A stretch of DNA of 64,000 nt, from assembly GCA_949291125.1 (NCBI GenBank), contig CASEUJ010000016.1, positions 149,932-213,931 on the forward strand, given 5' to 3'. Source of the stretch: an uncultured Ruminococcus sp. GTDB taxonomy: Bacteria > Bacillota > Clostridia > Oscillospirales > Ruminococcaceae. The position numbers and the translations under genes were made by a program. Below, piece by piece: positions 62,201-64,000 of the stretch. Position 1 is the stretch's first letter. Every line of letters starts with the position of its first letter. The notes beneath the pieces are model-generated. The model made no database searches and was not told the DNA's origin. It saw only the letters and a list, made by a program, of their open reading frames with translations.

Positions 62201-64000
62201 AACGGATGAGAATGGTGAGGTTGTTAAAGACTGGGTAACGAAAAATGAACCAGAGGTATTCACAGACCTGAAGCAGGGCACATACACCATGACTGAAACA
62301 GGCATTGATGGCTATGCGTCCGTATCTGTTGAATTTGAGGTGGGCATTGATGGCTATCTGGTAACAAAAGATGATGAAGGAAATGCTATCACTGGCAGCA
62401 ATTTTGCCATTTCTTCCACAAGATTGACAGTATACAACCGTTCTGTTCTCAGCGTCAGCAAGCAGGATATTGCGGATCGGGATGAAGAGGATGCCAAGGA
62501 AATCCCAGGCGCAACCATTTCCATTACGCTCAATGACGATAATGCCAATGTTTCTACAGAATTGATCACGCTGACTCGTGGGGATGAGGAAGTTTCTTAC
62601 TCAATCGAGGGTAAGACTTTGACCTTTATTTCCGGCGATGCTCCGACGATCATCACTGGTTTGCCGGACGGCAGCTATACCATGTCGGAAGATGTTGCGC
62701 CGAGCGGATATGAATTGACAACATCATTTGATTTTATGATCAGAGATGGCGTGGTATCGGCAACAGATGACAATGATTCTTACGAGGTGACAGCAGCAGA
62801 TGGCACAAGTGAGAATTTGATTGTGATGATGGATAGTGCGGTAACCACTGTATCCATCAGTAAGCAGGATGCTGCAAAGGGTGACAATACCGAAGTGCCC
62901 GGTGCAACTTTGCAGGTGATCGCGGAAAATGTGCTGAATAACACAGATATCAAGCTGGTTCGTACCAATGCAGATGGTGGGGAAGTAGAACTGACGATTG
63001 GTGAAGATTACACGATTAGCGAAGATGGCAAAACTATCGAGTTTACTTCTGGCGATACGCCGACGAAAATCTATGGCTTATCCTCCGGAACTTATACGCT
63101 GAAGGAAATCAATGCACCAGATGGCTATCAACTGTATGAAGAAGAAGTAACATTCACCGTAAATGAAGATGGCACGATAACCGGCACAACTACGATCGAG
63201 GATCAGCCTTCAGAGGTATCTATCAGTAAGATGGATATCACCGGCAAAACAGAATTGGCAGATGCAAAACTGACATTGACCAACGATAGTATAGACTGGA
63301 CAATGGTTATGAAAGGAAATGTAGGTTTAACTGCTGTTGAAGATGCCGATGGCAAGCAGATCGGTGTACAGTGGACATCGAGTGCAGATGGTGCAAAGGT
63401 GATTCAGTATCTTCCGGATGGAGAATACACGCTTGCAGAAACCGGTGCACCTAAATCAATTGACGGCGTTGTATATGAAGTCATTGAGTCTACTATGACC
63501 TTTACCCTAGAAAATGGTGTGATTGTTGATACAGTTGATACACGCTCTGACCATGACAGCACGGACGGGTATTATTACTACAATGCGTCAGAAGATACAG
63601 GATTGATTCAGGTTTGCGATGCAGAAAAATCCACAACAACAACTACTACATCCACCACAACTACTACATCTACATCTACATCTACATCCTTCAACAGCAC
63701 CACTACCAGCACAAGTTCGACCGTGACCAGCGCGGGATCGACAACGACCACAACTGTTGGTACAACCGAAACGACTGTGACCAGCGCGGGATCGATGACA
63801 ACGACCACAACTGTTGGTACAACCGAAACGACTGTGACCAGCGCAGGTCCGACGACAACGACTACAACTATTGGTACAACCGAAACGACTGTGACCAGCG
63901 CAGGTCCGACGACAACGACTACAACTGTTGGTACAACTGAAACGACTGTGACCAGCGCAGGTCCGACGACAACGACTACAACTGTTGGTACAACTGAAAC
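56286..64000 (+). CDS. Second giant secreted surface protein, DUF11/SpaA-type (3' end outside window)
   Basis: An open frame that runs off the right edge: 2571 codons and no stop. The ATG has GGAGG seven bases upstream (an in-frame ATG two codons earlier is too close). Residues 1-36 are a signal peptide (WISFLLAIIMIVACVPSAMFQASA). Residues about 37-350 form beta-rich adhesin-like domains. DUF11-type repeats begin near 352 (SLSKTVDDQKPYYITGDTVT), 470 and 594, with related beta domains near 719, 896, 1062 and 1246. SpaA/prealbumin-like domains follow from about 1465, 1575, 1696, 1826, 1951, 2054, 2189 and 2310, with typical TMSEDVAPSGYE and TLKEINAPDGYQ ends. From about 2448 it is Thr-rich, with tandem repeats. 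An LPxTG anchor is expected beyond the edge but not seen. It is probably a long wall-bound adhesin or stalk. Confidence 0.9.
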   Translation, partial: MNAARQKTLRARWISFLLAIIMIVACVPSAMFQASARGGMREPIVLTNASVEFRDSSFREISTVDSGAMFYLMISIAGNNVNQGGGGDQSDKYRVYITDENLLLPNFAGNGFVDGASYNGYTLHYDAQTGQRYIEFDIRNGSTQVIRLQARFANGITPDGDSATVQLVQTSTNKKVENTIMADADLNWSASKSENRNQITAQELASGTSVNYTLNATPSNPTKSTGAWWVEELTFSDTITLNGMTFANGAQTTIEAAVKAAIQNAGYSEPGELHVSVSGTKADISFTLQSKNTSKEMDAVSLNVSMPLNSDTVTLGSTDGTITNHLSVGAKPYGTNSTVNIGGNSVDLNVKAPVGAQFSLSKTVDDQKPYYITGDTVTFTISATNYGDAAGDITLTDSVPSGLTLTKIQSENSNASVSGNSITFNNVAPNTTVSATVTCQVTQETSGTLTNMVTDNYENSALASITARENKPIITATKSGYVTYNEQDFGQNYYTGISGQTAHYTITITNSGGVNARVSVDDDVSDDLQDVTYKVGNGTASNTLPNMVDVPADSTVTIEIEGTILESASNDITNTATVNNTPTNSVIFTAKNPAPDLDITKSVDKTSYVVGDELTYTIIVSNTGTMDAMDVTVEDPAINGFTYKMYSMSSSLEGSNNKATNQPVTDGFTVILSKLAVGETVTIMLKGTVKPGTTGPLTNTATLSYNEEKKLSNSVTSNRDNSGDYKAEKWIVDEDGKTLVDANGNVTAGFEGYSSDEDIYFLVKFENNSSDTLSYLRVIDYSYVVYPANEGINDGTLQVSVYDSSGINGEIYSKGTSLTEKIGFAGNHNWYIDLNEINIQPGGFITLKIESKTNAGINDSWMTNYRCNNVAFSQNNWDISYDSGLAQAKVDIPYKASFSTSKSLDDTITATQNLSDKTLQQIQGSQYVWNITLTPNDQDTIDYSNKTFTITDNLPEGMEYVSDSINGINVNQSRIDAVQNGQTLTITFIPTVTLSGNSENVTISYDTKLTNEKAYEYYTHEGKLNETLTNTVNMVTYTNDDGNIIEKIPNASASITFQKLAPAPGFAKFAYASFAGTEYTEGDTPLQSVKNGYITAGDTLIWRAVVYNGNGESEDIATLKNYSVTDMLPSNYSYSNSTGYSNTIKVYSIGSDGLPKDVLREVPWVDPTPNGKNYIWTFDNDAYNLAPNECLVIEFATTADTAKEGVITNRGYATILQDFAVTDVVAGEKQDSNIYSNANYNIAGLTTESWKTITYNNQGHNGDPHTDPMNDTGESRNPLHNYVQGMQGENVTYTLNITNNSPLPLENMTIIDRLPYVGDIGLVSGYDRNSAFAVDLVSIDRVQIGDTPISLSDCTIDYSTDKTSTLDEYSKDWIGQNDVMTWTNNVTNAVNFRIQLGNAIVESGKTVTITVTAKVPSYVVNTGESNIAWNSFAYAYQNTDVLGDTVMVAEPAKVGVWVDTPTDTIDIQIDKTLSDAESTAKTFYFALYEDENYGSRISDIVSLTLPAGTTSGTVNMEDVKLSELPVSNANNVYLLECDKYGNPILNYEVTYSNNKISTAENTDKTVTVKNTKQTGNITLTKTLAAENGTPTGDTFYFALFTKNGDNYIRYEDVPVQSLKLDQTNPIDEVTFNDVPIGVDFYVLETNFNGVIADNNFATYTSDAGINYEVTYGDSTASPEAVQAGGTCTITNTEQVDYRITVRKVLISEDIQTAPTFTVGLFNNADGTGTPLQKATVTAGGEVTFDELKANTGYYVYELDENGNIVADSFIKSIYETTEPDENGNLSEKAYTFYPSYNGCGNQVITLTGSAPQANAVITNSTVSPLEITVTKYAYSDGAAVSDHEPTIGLYQLKSDATDLDDPASYELVENVKPLILTTDKNGYAEGKFTGLKAGIYYVFEQDDDGNIIFNGNTATVNNSIYVTEYSGNNLIELSDNVPGSIGITDTHSTTPALTFAKQDVNGNPFLNASLTITDENGEVVKDWVTKNEPEVFTDLKQGTYTMTETGIDGYASVSVEFEVGIDGYLVTKDDEGNAITGSNFAISSTRLTVYNRSVLSVSKQDIADRDEEDAKEIPGATISITLNDDNANVSTELITLTRGDEEVSYSIEGKTLTFISGDAPTIITGLPDGSYTMSEDVAPSGYELTTSFDFMIRDGVVSATDDNDSYEVTAADGTSENLIVMMDSAVTTVSISKQDAAKGDNTEVPGATLQVIAENVLNNTDIKLVRTNADGGEVELTIGEDYTISEDGKTIEFTSGDTPTKIYGLSSGTYTLKEINAPDGYQLYEEEVTFTVNEDGTITGTTTIEDQPSEVSISKMDITGKTELADAKLTLTNDSIDWTMVMKGNVGLTAVEDADGKQIGVQWTSSADGAKVIQYLPDGEYTLAETGAPKSIDGVVYEVIESTMTFTLENGVIVDTVDTRSDHDSTDGYYYYNASEDTGLIQVCDAEKSTTTTTTSTTTTTSTSTSTSFNSTTTSTSSTVTSAGSTTTTTVGTTETTVTSAGSMTTTTTVGTTETTVTSAGPTTTTTTIGTTETTVTSAGPTTTTTTVGTTETTVTSAGPTTTTTTVGTTE
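63723..64000 (+). repeat. 57-bp tandem repeat encoding Thr-rich stalk
   Basis: Five near-identical units beginning GTGACCAGCGC at 63723 (54 bp), 63777, 63834, 63891 and 63948 (57 bp each; the last is cut by the window edge). Each encodes VTSAG(S/P)-Thr-run-(V/I)GTTETT. The high identity, including synonymous sites in the last copies, points to recent duplication. The repeat number probably varies between strains and sets stalk length. Confidence 0.92.

Noticed and set aside
63614-63940. Plus-strand open frame rich in Asn, Tyr and Asp in the repeat region
   Set aside because: It is an out-of-frame reading of the Thr-rich tandem repeat; the frame from 56286 continues through it and carries domain structure.
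63723-64000. CRISPR-like array
   Set aside because: The units are contiguous coding repeats without spacers, in frame with the surface protein.

Overview
The window looks like chromosomal DNA of an anaerobic, Gram-positive, gut-type Firmicute, most likely a Ruminococcus-like member of the Oscillospiraceae (Clostridia). The reasons are strong AGGAGG ribosome binding sites, near-consensus TTGACA/TATAAT promoters, [FeFe]-hydrogenase maturases (hydG, hydF), spore-former genes (spoVG, a bofA-like gene), sortase-dependent pili, and Thr-rich linkers of the kind common in fibre-degrading ruminococci. The species is an inference; no rRNA or other marker in the window settles it.

Region 1 (1-16212, + strand) is a compact pilus locus: the end of a type I signal peptidase, a 3747-residue LPSTGG surface protein (probable tip adhesin), a 582-residue backbone pilin (LPSTGG), a class C sortase, a small anchor pilin (LPQTG) and a second sortase, closed by a bidirectional hairpin. 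Hairpins lie between tip and backbone and between backbone and sortase. The main novelty is inside the giant protein. Two of its Cna-B stalk domains are interrupted at the same loop, one by a complete SGNH (GDS...GTND...DxxHP) esterase and the other by about 620 residues of Ig-like and unrecognised beta modules with a poly-Thr linker.

Region 2 (16228-25500, - strand) is a cell-shape and translation block: mreB-mreC-mreD-mrdA (PBP2), then mgsA-hisS-aspS with its own promoter. A DUF4321-like small membrane protein lies just upstream of mreB.

Region 3 (25553-42157) is core housekeeping: dut, a U32 peptidase, zapA, murC, spoVG, a Nudix hydrolase, a YfhO-like membrane protein, a YfcE-like phosphodiesterase, three linked genes of unknown function, a bofA-like gene, a methyltransferase, secA, and an amino-acid ABC transporter in which binding protein and permease are fused.

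Region 4 (42459-47578) is accessory. It has a predicted cytoplasmic TIM-barrel glycosidase, a lipoprotein coupled to a truncated 43-codon gene, other gene fragments, and a sialate O-acetylesterase-like enzyme behind a divergent promoter pair that flanks an inverted repeat.

Region 5 (47579-51589, + strand) is a probable leuB-DUF815 ATPase-ilvA-ridA operon. RidA removes the reactive enamine that IlvA makes.

Region 6 (51833-55931, - strand) is hydG-phzF-hydF-membrane protein, from a strong promoter with a Fur-type 7-1-7 palindrome at its start site.

Region 7 (56286 to the right edge, + strand) is a second giant secreted surface protein. It is open for more than 2570 codons, made of DUF11-like and SpaA/prealbumin-like domains, and enters a Thr-rich 57-bp tandem repeat as the window ends.

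All calls come from reading the sequence. No database search was run.
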